Shown here piece by piece: positions 1 to 7,091 of a stretch of DNA of 19,819 bases (position 1 is the first letter of the stretch; each line of letters opens with the position of its first letter). The notes below the pieces were generated by a model. That model was not told the origin of the DNA, did no database searches, and saw only the letters and a list, made by a program, of their open reading frames with translations. A program made the translations under genes and the position numbers. Origin of the DNA: CAZXVU01 sp964644465 (lineage in GTDB: Bacteria; Chlamydiota; Chlamydiia; Chlamydiales; SM23-39); assembly GCA_964644465.1 (NCBI GenBank), contig CAZXVU010000032.1:1-19819 (forward strand), given 5' to 3'.

Positions 1-2
1 AA

Positions 3-602
3 TCGCGCAACACATGGGGCATCCTCGGAGCAGTCGCCCAATATGTCCTCTCTGTCGCCTCGATCGTTGTCGGCGCACTCATTTGCGCCACCGGCGTAGG
101 CGTTGGAGCCGGCGCATGCATCATTGCCGCGGGTGGCATAGGCCTATTGAGCCGCGTTCTTAACGACACAGGAGCGCTACTAGCAATCGCTTCTTGGTTC
201 TCAAAATCTGAAGAAATGCAATTGAAAATCGCCCGTGGCATCGATATGGGGATGTTCTTCATATCTGTTGGACTCGGCTTGGCCGGAGGAATTTGGGCCT
301 TCAAAGCTGGATCTTTCGCTGCAGTTGCTGCCTTAGGCAAAGATAATGTGATCGCTCAAATAGGGCTTGGAACAACAATTGCCGGTGGCGCCACCAAGGC
401 TGTCGCTGATATTGGCGGCGCTGCGGCCGACCGCCGTGTGAAAAAAGTGGATGCATTGATGAAAGAGATTGAGGGGAAGGATTTCATCGACTATCAGAAC
501 ATCAATGAAAACACAAAGACCGTAGAGAAAATGATTGAAACCTCTCAAGAACTCGGCAGAAAAATCCAAGAAGCAATTCGAGTCACGAGAATAGTTGATT
601 AA
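3..602 (+). CDS. C-terminal part of a probable T3SS translocator (SctE/CopB-like)
   Basis: The frame is open from the left window edge, so the true start lies upstream and 199 residues are visible. Visible residues 6-48 form a long Gly/Ala-rich hydrophobic hairpin. Residues 82-100 form a second hydrophobic segment, followed by another small-residue stretch to about 140. Residues 142-199 are charged and helical. Two hydrophobic regions about 40 residues apart followed by an amphipathic C-terminal helix is the layout of the large translocators (YopB, IpaB, chlamydial CopB), which insert into the host membrane to form the type III secretion pore. The next gene, 14 nt downstream behind an AGGGGGA ribosome site, has the single-membrane-segment layout of the partner translocator, which supports the reading. 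I recognise the architecture rather than a diagnostic motif. A different inclusion-membrane or effector protein with bilobed hydrophobic domains is possible. Confidence 0.5.
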   Translation, partial: SRNTWGILGAVAQYVLSVASIVVGALICATGVGVGAGACIIAAGGIGLLSRVLNDTGALLAIASWFSKSEEMQLKIARGIDMGMFFISVGLGLAGGIWAFKAGSFAAVAALGKDNVIAQIGLGTTIAGGATKAVADIGGAAADRRVKKVDALMKEIEGKDFIDYQNINENTKTVEKMIETSQELGRKIQEAIRVTRIVD

Positions 603-616
603 TAAAGGGGGAAATT

Positions 617-1411
617 ATGTCAGGCTCAGTCGAAGTAATGGGGTATGAAGGGATAGATCCTTTTGAGTTTAACTCATTGGGAGAAACAGGGGCAATCCGG
701 TTAAAAGATAGAGAAGATGGCGAAACAATCCAAAAAACAAAAGAAGCTGCTCTTCCAGCTATCGAAGGAACCTCTCTTAAAACCGTATCATCTTTAGATG
801 AAAAAATAGTTACAATTGGCGAAGTTCCAAACCGTGACCAAAGCATTGAAAATTTTGTCACTCAATTAACTCCTGAAGAACATCAGCTTTATCAAGAAGA
901 AATGCAAAAACTCGATGAAATGATCGAGCAAAAAATCGTCTTCTTGCCTGAAGAAGTGAATTTCATTATCCAACTACGAGAAATCATTGCCAGAGCCTTT
1001 GCTCAGCAAGGCCGTCTTACAGAACGAGACAGACTCCAACTTGATAAATTGAAGATTGAATATCAAAGTTCGATGAAAGAACAGGGCGATCTCTTCAAAA
1101 AAATGGGTAATGCAGGATTAATTGTCGCCTTTGCCGGGTTTGGTGTATTCCTAGGTCAATTTGCATTTGGAACTCAAGGTGCAGAAGTTATTAAATTTAT
1201 TAGCAGTAACTTTACTGGAGCTGCCAATGAGCTAGTTAGAGCGCCGATGAACGCAAAACAAAAAGGCGAAGAAGGCAAGGGAGCCTTGGCCTATCAGCAA
1301 CTCCAGATGAAACAATCGGAAAAACAGAACGAAGGCAGCGCAAAACAAGAACTTTCTGCCGTCCTTCAAAAAGCCTTAGAAGCTGAAACAGCAGCTGCCC
1401 GAGCGGGATAA
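617..1411 (+). CDS. Probable T3SS minor translocator or effector with one membrane segment (SctB/CopD-like)
   Basis: A complete 264-residue protein without a signal peptide. The first 80 residues are polar and probably disordered. Residues 86-160 are strongly helical and charged, compatible with coiled coil. Residues 163-184 form the only hydrophobic segment. The C-terminus (205-264) is a Gln/Lys/Glu/Ala-rich helix. One membrane segment flanked by coiled-coil regions in a protein of 250-300 residues is how YopD-type translocators look, and these are encoded directly after the YopB/CopB-type partner, as here. The start is well supported by an AGGGGGA Shine-Dalgarno sequence 7 nt before the ATG, with a 14-nt gap from the upstream stop. 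Chlamydial CopD proteins are longer as I recall, so the assignment rests on architecture and neighbourhood. It could equally be another secreted substrate of the same system. Confidence 0.45.
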   Translation: MSGSVEVMGYEGIDPFEFNSLGETGAIRLKDREDGETIQKTKEAALPAIEGTSLKTVSSLDEKIVTIGEVPNRDQSIENFVTQLTPEEHQLYQEEMQKLDEMIEQKIVFLPEEVNFIIQLREIIARAFAQQGRLTERDRLQLDKLKIEYQSSMKEQGDLFKKMGNAGLIVAFAGFGVFLGQFAFGTQGAEVIKFISSNFTGAANELVRAPMNAKQKGEEGKGALAYQQLQMKQSEKQNEGSAKQELSAVLQKALEAETAAARAG

Positions 1412-1418
1412 ACTTTTA

Positions 1419-1450
1419 AAGGGAATCAAGTGATTCCCTTCTTTTTATTT
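1419..1450 (+). terminator. Rho-independent terminator
   Basis: A perfect 9-bp stem (AAGGGAATC / GATTCCCTT) with a 4-nt loop AAGT begins 8 nt after the stop of the translocator-like gene. It is followed directly by the T-rich tract CTTTTTATTT. It ends the + strand transcript. On the - strand the same hairpin lies just beyond the histone gene stop and is followed by a weaker TTTAAAAGTTT run, so it may act in both directions. Confidence 0.88.
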
Positions 1451-1459
1451 GAAAACGCT

Positions 1460-1657
1460 CTAATCTGCAAGAGGTGGAAAGTCTCTGTCCATCACTGTTT
1501 TGCGGCCGTCGCTCTTTGCATGTGCAATAGCTTTTGTGCAGGCCTCTTCAACTATTTTCGTGAGCACATCCGCTACAGCCCCTGAGGTGCTAAAACCGTC
1601 AGAATGACTCTTAACAAATGCTTTGACTTTGCTGACAACGACAAGTGTATCGCTCAT
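1460..1657 (-). CDS. Bacterial histone-fold protein (single histone domain)
   Basis: A 65-residue protein that is essentially one histone fold. There is a short helix 1 (about residues 7-17), a loop with FSTSGAV at its end, a long central helix 2 (about 27-48), then the loop GRKTV and a short helix 3 starting at D57. R52, T54 and D59 reproduce the R-x-T-x4-D motif that clamps loop 2 in archaeal histones such as HMfB. The N-terminal VVVSKVK resembles what I recall of bacterial histones of the Bdellovibrio Bd0055 type. It should bind DNA as a dimer and organise chromatin. It is unrelated to the Lys-rich chlamydial H1-like proteins Hc1/Hc2. The start is set by AGGAGT 5 nt before the ATG. The gene stands alone, convergent to the translocator-like pair. 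It has only one cysteine (C40) and lacks the basic tail of eukaryotic histones. Confidence 0.85.
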   Translation of the reverse strand: MSDTLVVVSKVKAFVKSHSDGFSTSGAVADVLTKIVEEACTKAIAHAKSDGRKTVMDRDFPPLAD

Positions 1658-1668
1658 GGGTTACTCCT

Positions 1669-1682
1669 GGATAAAATTATCC
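1669..1682. repeat. 14-bp palindrome just upstream of the histone gene ribosome site
   Basis: GGATAA-AA-TTATCC has perfect 6-bp arms with a 2-nt centre. It sits directly before the AGGAGT ribosome-binding site of the histone gene (read on the - strand), in the expected 5' leader or promoter-proximal position. It may be an operator or a weak 5' hairpin. Its AT-rich character also makes chance occurrence possible. Confidence 0.4.
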
Positions 1683-1747
1683 ATATAAGAGCCCCTCAAA
1701 AAAATCTAGATAAATGCTTTAGAAGTAAATAAAGTTTTTTTCCAGCT

Positions 1748-1776
1748 TTGATTAGAATCTCCCATTTTTCTACAAT
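1748..1776 (+). promoter_or_regulatory. Sigma-70-type promoter of the mla operon
   Basis: TTGATT (-35) and TACAAT (-10) are separated by exactly 17 nt, matching the consensus at 4 and 5 of 6 positions. Transcription would start near 1783, leaving a roughly 20-nt leader that contains the GAGAGAGGTGAT ribosome site of mlaE. There is no other good candidate in the 145-nt gap between the divergent histone and mlaE genes. Confidence 0.65.
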
Positions 1777-1802
1777 GAAGATTTGGAGAGAGGTGATAAT
1801 CG

Positions 1803-2606
1803 ATGCTGGTTTTAGTCAGAAAACACTCTTTGCGCCTGTTAGCGATGATCGGGGAGTATGTGTCGCTAGTGCTGGATGTATTTAGCGCAGCATTGGTAAA
1901 ACCCCCCGCTTGGGTCCTCATCCGGGAACAACTCTATAATCTCGGCGTCATGTCCCTTGGAGTCGTAGCCATTACAGGATTTACCACCGGCTTCGTCTTG
2001 GCCGCCCAATCATTTTATCAGCTGGGAGAAAAGGGGCTGGCGGGCGTGACAGGCGTCTTGGTCGGCAAATCGATGATCACAGAGCTCGGACCTATATTGA
2101 CAGCCTTTATGGTCACGGGAAGGGTCGGCTCTTCGATGTGCGCAGAATTAGGATCGATGAAGGTCACAGAACAGATCGATGCGCTCAAATCGATGGCGAT
2201 CAATCCGAATGCCTATCTGGTCGCGCCTCGATTCATCGCAGGGATTTTTATGATCCCGCTTCTGACATTGTTTAGCATTATAATGGGGATTTTCGGGGGC
2301 TATTTGATCGCCGTTTATCTATTCCACCTCTCCCCTGCCACCTATTTCGATCCGATGCAGGTCCATATTACTTCTTTCGATGTCGCAACAGGCTGCATCA
2401 AATCATTTATTTTCGGCGTCCTTCTTGTGACCGTCTGTTGTTATAAAGGGATGAAGACCTCGGGCGGCGCTGCGGGTGTTGGCAAATCGACCACGCAGAG
2501 CGTCGTGACGAGTTATGTGCTCATTTTAGTCGCAGATTTCTTGCTGACGATGGCCCTCAACATGATCCACCAAGAAATGAAATACGACTGGATGAAGGGT
2601 GTCTAA
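1803..2606 (+). CDS. mlaE: MlaE-type permease of the phospholipid ABC transporter
   Basis: A 267-residue MlaE/YrbE-family inner-membrane permease, the membrane subunit of the MCE-type transporter that moves phospholipids between inner and outer membrane. Membrane segments lie at about 46-68, 145-175, 198-214 and 235-255. The family signature region, running from ELGPILT (94-100) through GRVGSSMCAELG (106-117) to EQIDAL (123-128), is complete. So is the cytoplasmic loop with GGAAGVGKSTT near 221-231. The length equals the family norm. The start is supported by AGAGGTGAT upstream and by the N-terminal amphipathic helix usual in this family. The gene opens an operon whose next gene begins 3 nt after its stop and encodes the ATPase. 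Confidence 0.95.
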   Translation: MLVLVRKHSLRLLAMIGEYVSLVLDVFSAALVKPPAWVLIREQLYNLGVMSLGVVAITGFTTGFVLAAQSFYQLGEKGLAGVTGVLVGKSMITELGPILTAFMVTGRVGSSMCAELGSMKVTEQIDALKSMAINPNAYLVAPRFIAGIFMIPLLTLFSIIMGIFGGYLIAVYLFHLSPATYFDPMQVHITSFDVATGCIKSFIFGVLLVTVCCYKGMKTSGGAAGVGKSTTQSVVTSYVLILVADFLLTMALNMIHQEMKYDWMKGV

Positions 2607-2609
2607 AGA

Positions 2610-3377
2610 ATGATCCGCATTAAAAATCTCTGGAAAAAATATGGCTCCATCGATGTCTTGAAGGGACTGAATCTGGAGGTCAATAAAGGCGAGATCCTCG
2701 TCATTTTGGGAAGGTCGGGTGTGGGCAAGAGCGTTTTGCTCAGGCACATCATCGGCATCGAAAAGCCGGACCAAGGATCGATCGAAATCAACGGAACGAT
2801 CATCTCGGAGCTGAAGAAAAATAAGCTCTACGACGCAGTCAAGAATATGGGGATGCTCTTTCAGGGATCCGCTCTCTTCGATTCGATGAACATCGAAGAA
2901 AATACCGCTTTCTACCTAAAACAGCATGGAGATCCGGTGACTGGCAAGCCATTCCCCCGCGAAGATATCGAGCAGAAAGTCAAAGAAGCGTTGGCGATGG
3001 TCGGCCTCGAAGGGACAGAAAATAAGATGCCCTCCGATCTCTCAGGCGGGATGAGAAAACGGGCCGGACTTGCAAGGCTGATCGTTTATCGCCCATCGAT
3101 ACTTTTATACGATGAGCCCACGACAGGACTCGACCCAATCACAGCGCAGCAGATCAATGAATTGATCGTCAAAACGCAAAATGAATTGAAAGGGACAAGC
3201 ATCGTTGTCACGCACGATATCAATTCCGCTTTATTTATAGCCGACCGCCTCGCGCTCCATAGAGATGGACAGATAGTGCATGTAGCGGATATAGAAACAT
3301 TCATGAATATAGATGATCCGATCATCAACTTTTTACGGGAAAATCTCTCCCACAAGCCAAGGAAGGAGCCTCATTAA
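2610..3377 (+). CDS. mlaF: MlaF-type ATPase of the phospholipid ABC transporter
   Basis: A 255-residue ABC ATPase that powers the MCE transporter from the cytoplasm. The Walker A sequence GRSGVGKS is at 34-41, the Q-loop Q85 is in FQGSALF, and the signature LSGGM is at 144-148. Walker B LLYDEP is at 165-170 with catalytic E169, the D-loop GLDP is at 173-176 and the switch is H202. The FQGSALFDSM stretch and the GGMRKRAGLAR extension of the signature are typical of MlaF rather than of other ABC proteins. It starts 3 nt after mlaE, and its TAA stop overlaps the ATG of mlaD by one base, so the three subunits are probably made in step. Confidence 0.95.
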   Translation: MIRIKNLWKKYGSIDVLKGLNLEVNKGEILVILGRSGVGKSVLLRHIIGIEKPDQGSIEINGTIISELKKNKLYDAVKNMGMLFQGSALFDSMNIEENTAFYLKQHGDPVTGKPFPREDIEQKVKEALAMVGLEGTENKMPSDLSGGMRKRAGLARLIVYRPSILLYDEPTTGLDPITAQQINELIVKTQNELKGTSIVVTHDINSALFIADRLALHRDGQIVHVADIETFMNIDDPIINFLRENLSHKPRKEPH

Positions 3378-4597
3378 TGACTGACCAGACCAAAAACATC
3401 CTCATCGGCCTATTTGTCGCTGCAGCTATCACCATATTGGTGGGGATGATCCTTTTTCTAGAGCCCACTGTCGGCGATGGGAAAAAGACCCTCAGCGTCC
3501 GGTTTGCCAACGTAGCAGGCATCTCGGTCGGCACACGAGTCACTTTTGCTGGAAAGCCTGTCGGCGAGATCACCCATATTAAAGAAGTTCCTAATGCCCG
3601 CGAAGAGACGCCTGATGAATCTGGAAGAGTCTATCTCTATGAGCTCACTTTAAAAGTCGATTCTTGCGTTGAGGTCTACCCTGCCGACGAGATCGCCGTC
3701 AAAACCACGGGCCTGATGGGAGAAAAGTCTGTCGCTATCCTTCCCAAAGCCACTCCAAAAGGGAAAATTGGCAAGCCCATCACTCATGAAGTGATCTTCG
3801 CCAACTCTGTCGATGCTTTGGAAAATACCTTCAATCAAATGACCCGCGTTGCGAACAAAATGGAAGGGACGATCTCCCGCCTGGATAAATGGTTCGACGA
3901 CAATCAAAGACACCTGAGCAACGCCGTTCAATCCTTTGGCGGCGCGATGAGCAAAGTAGACGCAGTCCTCACTTCCGTAGACACGGAAAACCTGATCCCC
4001 GCTTTGCGAGAATCGGTCGGCCTTTTGAATGAGAATATGGAATTTGTCAAACGAAGCCTCGACGACGATCAGCTCCTCCATAAATTCTCCAACCTCACAG
4101 ATAACATCAACCAAGCCGCCTCTACCTTCAATAATGACGGAGCTGAAATCCTCCGCAACGTGAATCAGATCTCCCGAGACCTCTCCACCGGAGCAGGCAC
4201 CATCGGCCGCCTCATCAGCGGCGAAGATTTTTATCTCCGCCTCACCTCGCTCCTCAATAAGGGCGAGACCTTGATGAACGATATCAACCATTACGGCCTA
4301 CTTTTCCAATATGACAAAGGCTGGCAGCGAAGCCGCACGAAAAAAGCCAATATCCTAAAAGCTCTCGACACACCGCAGGAGTTCCGAACCTACTTTGAAG
4401 GGGAAATCGATTCGATGAACACTTCCCTTGGCCGTTTGACCGAGCTCTTCGAGAAAGCAGCAAGCTCGAACGAACGGACCCGCATCTTGCAAAGCGATGC
4501 CTTCAAACGGGACTTCGCCTCGCTCATGCGCAAAGTGGAAGGGCTATCCGATTCTCTCAAGCTCTATAACCAAGAGCTCGTTGCAGAAAGCGACTAA
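3377..4597 (+). CDS. mlaD: MlaD/MCE-domain lipid-binding subunit
   Basis: A 406-residue membrane-anchored MCE protein. A single N-terminal signal anchor is at about 8-28. One MCE domain covers roughly 37-125, beginning with LSVRFANVAGISVGTRV and including the GKPVGEI turn. A long mostly helical C-terminal region (about 145-400) follows. In this family MCE domains form a hexameric ring with a hydrophobic pore, and helical C-termini can build a needle-like barrel across the periplasm. At 406 residues it is more than twice the length of E. coli MlaD (about 180), and closer to the long MCE proteins. No periplasmic carrier (MlaC) or outer-membrane lipoprotein (MlaA) gene follows, so this long subunit may bridge the periplasm itself or the partners are elsewhere. 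Confidence 0.92.
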   Translation: MTDQTKNILIGLFVAAAITILVGMILFLEPTVGDGKKTLSVRFANVAGISVGTRVTFAGKPVGEITHIKEVPNAREETPDESGRVYLYELTLKVDSCVEVYPADEIAVKTTGLMGEKSVAILPKATPKGKIGKPITHEVIFANSVDALENTFNQMTRVANKMEGTISRLDKWFDDNQRHLSNAVQSFGGAMSKVDAVLTSVDTENLIPALRESVGLLNENMEFVKRSLDDDQLLHKFSNLTDNINQAASTFNNDGAEILRNVNQISRDLSTGAGTIGRLISGEDFYLRLTSLLNKGETLMNDINHYGLLFQYDKGWQRSRTKKANILKALDTPQEFRTYFEGEIDSMNTSLGRLTELFEKAASSNERTRILQSDAFKRDFASLMRKVEGLSDSLKLYNQELVAESD

Positions 4598-4600
4598 CTA

Positions 4601-4629
4601 TTGTCAAACATAACTGTGTTCGTTATAGA
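4601..4629 (+). promoter_or_regulatory. Possible internal promoter immediately before the GMC oxidoreductase start codon
   Basis: TTGTCA and TATAGA are separated by 17 nt. Transcription would be expected about 7 nt after the -10 box, which is at or next to the ATG at 4636. No Shine-Dalgarno sequence lies before that ATG. The arrangement therefore suggests a leaderless transcript, although the -10 box matches only 4 of 6 positions. Confidence 0.4.
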
Positions 4630-4635
4630 ACAGTT
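4612..4635 (+). repeat. Hairpin abutting the start codon of the GMC gene
   Basis: The arms AACT..GTTC and GAAC-AGTT pair over 8 bp with a 2-nt bulge (GT) around the loop GTTATA. The 3' arm ends at the base before the ATG at 4636. In read-through mRNA from mlaD it would occupy the place of the ribosome-binding site. It could also be an operator overlapping the -10 region. The last 25 nt of the 38-nt gap between mlaD and this gene are taken up by it. Confidence 0.45.
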
Positions 4636-6159
4636 ATGGACAATTCCCATTTTGATACGATTATTATCGGCACGGGAGCTGGTGGCGGGACAATCGCCCA
4701 TAAATTAGCTTCTACCGGACGGAACATCTTGATCCTGGAACGAGGGGGCTACCTTCCTCGGGAAAAGGAAAATTGGGAAGCCGGCGCCGTCTTTGTGGAT
4801 GGAGACTATAACTGCAAAGAAAATTGGCTCGATAAAAATGGGAAAGCTTTTGAGCCTGGCACCCATTATTATGTAGGCGGCAATACAAAAGTTTATGGAG
4901 CCGCGCTCCTTCGCCTCAGAGAAAGAGACTTTGAAGAGATCAAACATTACGGCGGAATCTCTCCCGCTTGGCCTTTAAAGTACCGCGACTTCCAACCCTA
5001 TTATCTCGAAGCGGAAAAACTCTATGAAGTTCATGGAGAGCGCGGCGAAGATCCCACCGAACCTCCTGAGAAAAACCCCTATTTTTACCCTCCCGTCAGC
5101 CACGAGCCCTTCATTCAAAAGATGGTGGACTGCCTGAATGAAAAGGGATGGAAACCGTTTCATCTTCCACTTGGAATCCGCCTCAACGAAAAACATCGGG
5201 AAAAGAGTTTATGCATCCGCTGCGATACCTGCGATGGATTCCCCTGCATGGTCGATGCAAAATCAGATGCTCAGCACATTTGCGTCATGCCTATTTTAGG
5301 CCAAAAAAATGTGACTCTGATGCCTCACTCAAAAGCGCTTCGCCTGATTCATGATGGATCGGGGAAAAGGATCATCGCAGTAGAGGTAGAGCACAAAGGG
5401 CAGATCAAACAATTCAAAGCGAAAGAGTTTATCGTCTCTTGCGGAGCGATCAACTCAGCAGCCCTCTTGCTTAAATCGAAAAGCGACAAACACCCCGATG
5501 GCTTAGCGAATAGCTCAGGTCTTGTGGGAAGAAATTACATGCGCCATATCAATTCTGCCATCGTCGCCCTTTCCCGCGCGGAAAATCCCGTTCTTTTCCA
5601 AAAAACCATCGGCCTCAACGACTATTATTTTGGAGCTGAAGACTCAAAGTTTCCTTTGGGACACATGCAGCTTTTAGGAAAAGTCAAAATGGATATGCTT
5701 CGAGGCGATGCTCCCTTTTTCACGCCCCGATTTATTTTGGATACGATGGCCAATCATGCCGTCGGCTGGTGGATCACTTCCGAAGATCTTCCCAATCCAA
5801 AGAATAGAGTCATTGTAGATGAAAAGGGGCAAATCCACCTCCATCTTTATCCCACGAACGACGAAGCTCACCGCCGCCTTTTAGTAAAATTGAAAGAGGT
5901 CGTTCGCGCATGCACTGGGCATAAGACTATTTTCTTAGCGAAAAAAATCCCGATTGCCGGCGTCGCCCACCAAGTTGGAACGATGCGCTTTGGCAAAGAT
6001 CCCCAATCTTCAGTCCTCGATTTGCACTGCCGCACACACGATGTAGAAAACCTCTATGTCGTCGATGGATCTTTCTTTCCCTCTGCTGGAGCAGTGAATC
6101 CAGGCCTCACCATCATGGCCAATGCCCTAAGAGTCGGCGATCATCTGAAAGGGGCATAA
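4636..6159 (+). CDS. GMC-family FAD-dependent oxidoreductase with a four-cysteine cluster
   Basis: A 507-residue flavoprotein of the glucose-methanol-choline family (choline dehydrogenase, cholesterol oxidase and relatives), which oxidises alcohols with FAD. The N-terminal dinucleotide motif GTGAGGG is at 12-18 with the FAD-ribose acidic residue E35 in LERGG. The GGNTKVYG block follows at about 78-85. At the C-terminus H445 (HQVGTMRFG) and N488 (AVNPGLTIMANALR) are the expected His/Asn catalytic pair. C193, C196, C199 and C204 form a compact cluster (C-x2-C-x2-C-x4-C) in the middle. There is no signal peptide, so it is probably cytosolic or peripheral at the inner membrane. The start has no recognisable ribosome site, but the protein begins right where family members do. 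The next gene overlaps its stop by TAATG, which points to a functional link. The substrate is unknown. Confidence 0.9.
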   Translation: MDNSHFDTIIIGTGAGGGTIAHKLASTGRNILILERGGYLPREKENWEAGAVFVDGDYNCKENWLDKNGKAFEPGTHYYVGGNTKVYGAALLRLRERDFEEIKHYGGISPAWPLKYRDFQPYYLEAEKLYEVHGERGEDPTEPPEKNPYFYPPVSHEPFIQKMVDCLNEKGWKPFHLPLGIRLNEKHREKSLCIRCDTCDGFPCMVDAKSDAQHICVMPILGQKNVTLMPHSKALRLIHDGSGKRIIAVEVEHKGQIKQFKAKEFIVSCGAINSAALLLKSKSDKHPDGLANSSGLVGRNYMRHINSAIVALSRAENPVLFQKTIGLNDYYFGAEDSKFPLGHMQLLGKVKMDMLRGDAPFFTPRFILDTMANHAVGWWITSEDLPNPKNRVIVDEKGQIHLHLYPTNDEAHRRLLVKLKEVVRACTGHKTIFLAKKIPIAGVAHQVGTMRFGKDPQSSVLDLHCRTHDVENLYVVDGSFFPSAGAVNPGLTIMANALRVGDHLKGA

Positions 6160-7091
6160 TGCAAGTCTATGGCATTTTGCAAACCGTCGAAAATATCGAG
6201 AAAGTGAGTGACTTTTACATATCTGCCCTGGGATGTAAAAAAATCAAAGAGTCTTCGATCGAAGGAACAGAATTCGATCACCTTTTCCAACTACCTCATG
6301 TAAAAGCGAAAATCATCTGGCTGGAACTGGGAAAAGAAAGGCTCCTGCTCCTTGAATTCATCTCGCCTAAGGGAAAACCATATCCCACAGATAGCAAAAG
6401 CCATGATATGTGGTTCTTGCACTTTGCCATCGTCGTGTCCGATATGGACAAAGCGCATCCCTATCTTAAAGGGAAAGTCGAAGCGATTTCTCTGGGACCT
6501 CAAACGATTCCTGATGAGAATATCGCTGCAGCGGGGATCAAAGCCTTTTATTTCCGTTCACCGAATGCACATCCCCATGAGATCATTTACTTCCCAAAAG
6601 GAAAAGGAGATCCTTCCTGGCAAGAGGAAACCAAAAATCTATTTATAGGAATCGACCATATAGCGATTGCCGCCTCAGACACCGATCGAAGCCTTGCCTT
6701 TTATCGCGATTTATTGGGGATGCAAATTGTGGGGAAAAGTCTCAATTTTGGGAAAACCCAAGAGGATTTGACCCATGTGAAAGGCGCCAAAGTACAGATA
6801 ACCACTCTCCATTTTGCCAATGAAAAGGAGATTGGAATCGAACTTCTCCACTATCTTCATCCTCGCACAGGTCGAAGAAAAGAACATGTCAAAGCCAACG
6901 ACCTATCTGAAAGCCAGATCATCATCCAAGCAGAGGATCTCTCCTCAATCCAGAAAAAAATCGGCAAATATGGCTCTGAAATCATCTCAATGCCCAAGGG
7001 ATTTGCATTTAAGAAAATGATGAGGGCTCGCGATCCTGACGATCATGGAATTCTATTTGTGGAATCTTCTTCAAGAAGCTTCACGACGTAG
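6159..7091 (+). CDS. Two-domain VOC (glyoxalase/extradiol dioxygenase fold) protein
   Basis: A 310-residue protein made of two vicinal-oxygen-chelate modules, at about 3-150 and 163-305. Metal-ligand candidates are H88 and E141 in the first half and H167 (IDHIAIA), E228 and E302 (ILFVES) in the second. The first strand of domain 1 has Q8 where a His is often found, so metal binding in that half may differ. The family covers glyoxalases, ring-cleaving dioxygenases, epimerases and resistance proteins, so the reaction cannot be named from sequence. Its ATG shares a base with the TAA stop of the GMC oxidoreductase, so the two enzymes are probably co-translated and may act in sequence. Its last 49 nt overlap the end of the convergent hydrolase gene. 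Confidence 0.85.
   Translation: MQVYGILQTVENIEKVSDFYISALGCKKIKESSIEGTEFDHLFQLPHVKAKIIWLELGKERLLLLEFISPKGKPYPTDSKSHDMWFLHFAIVVSDMDKAHPYLKGKVEAISLGPQTIPDENIAAAGIKAFYFRSPNAHPHEIIYFPKGKGDPSWQEETKNLFIGIDHIAIAASDTDRSLAFYRDLLGMQIVGKSLNFGKTQEDLTHVKGAKVQITTLHFANEKEIGIELLHYLHPRTGRRKEHVKANDLSESQIIIQAEDLSSIQKKIGKYGSEIISMPKGFAFKKMMRARDPDDHGILFVESSSRSFTT

Noticed and set aside
3650..4291. 213-codon open frame on the - strand
   Set aside because: It lies wholly antisense to mlaD, has no ribosome site and no recognisable domain. mlaD has clear family features in the opposite frame.
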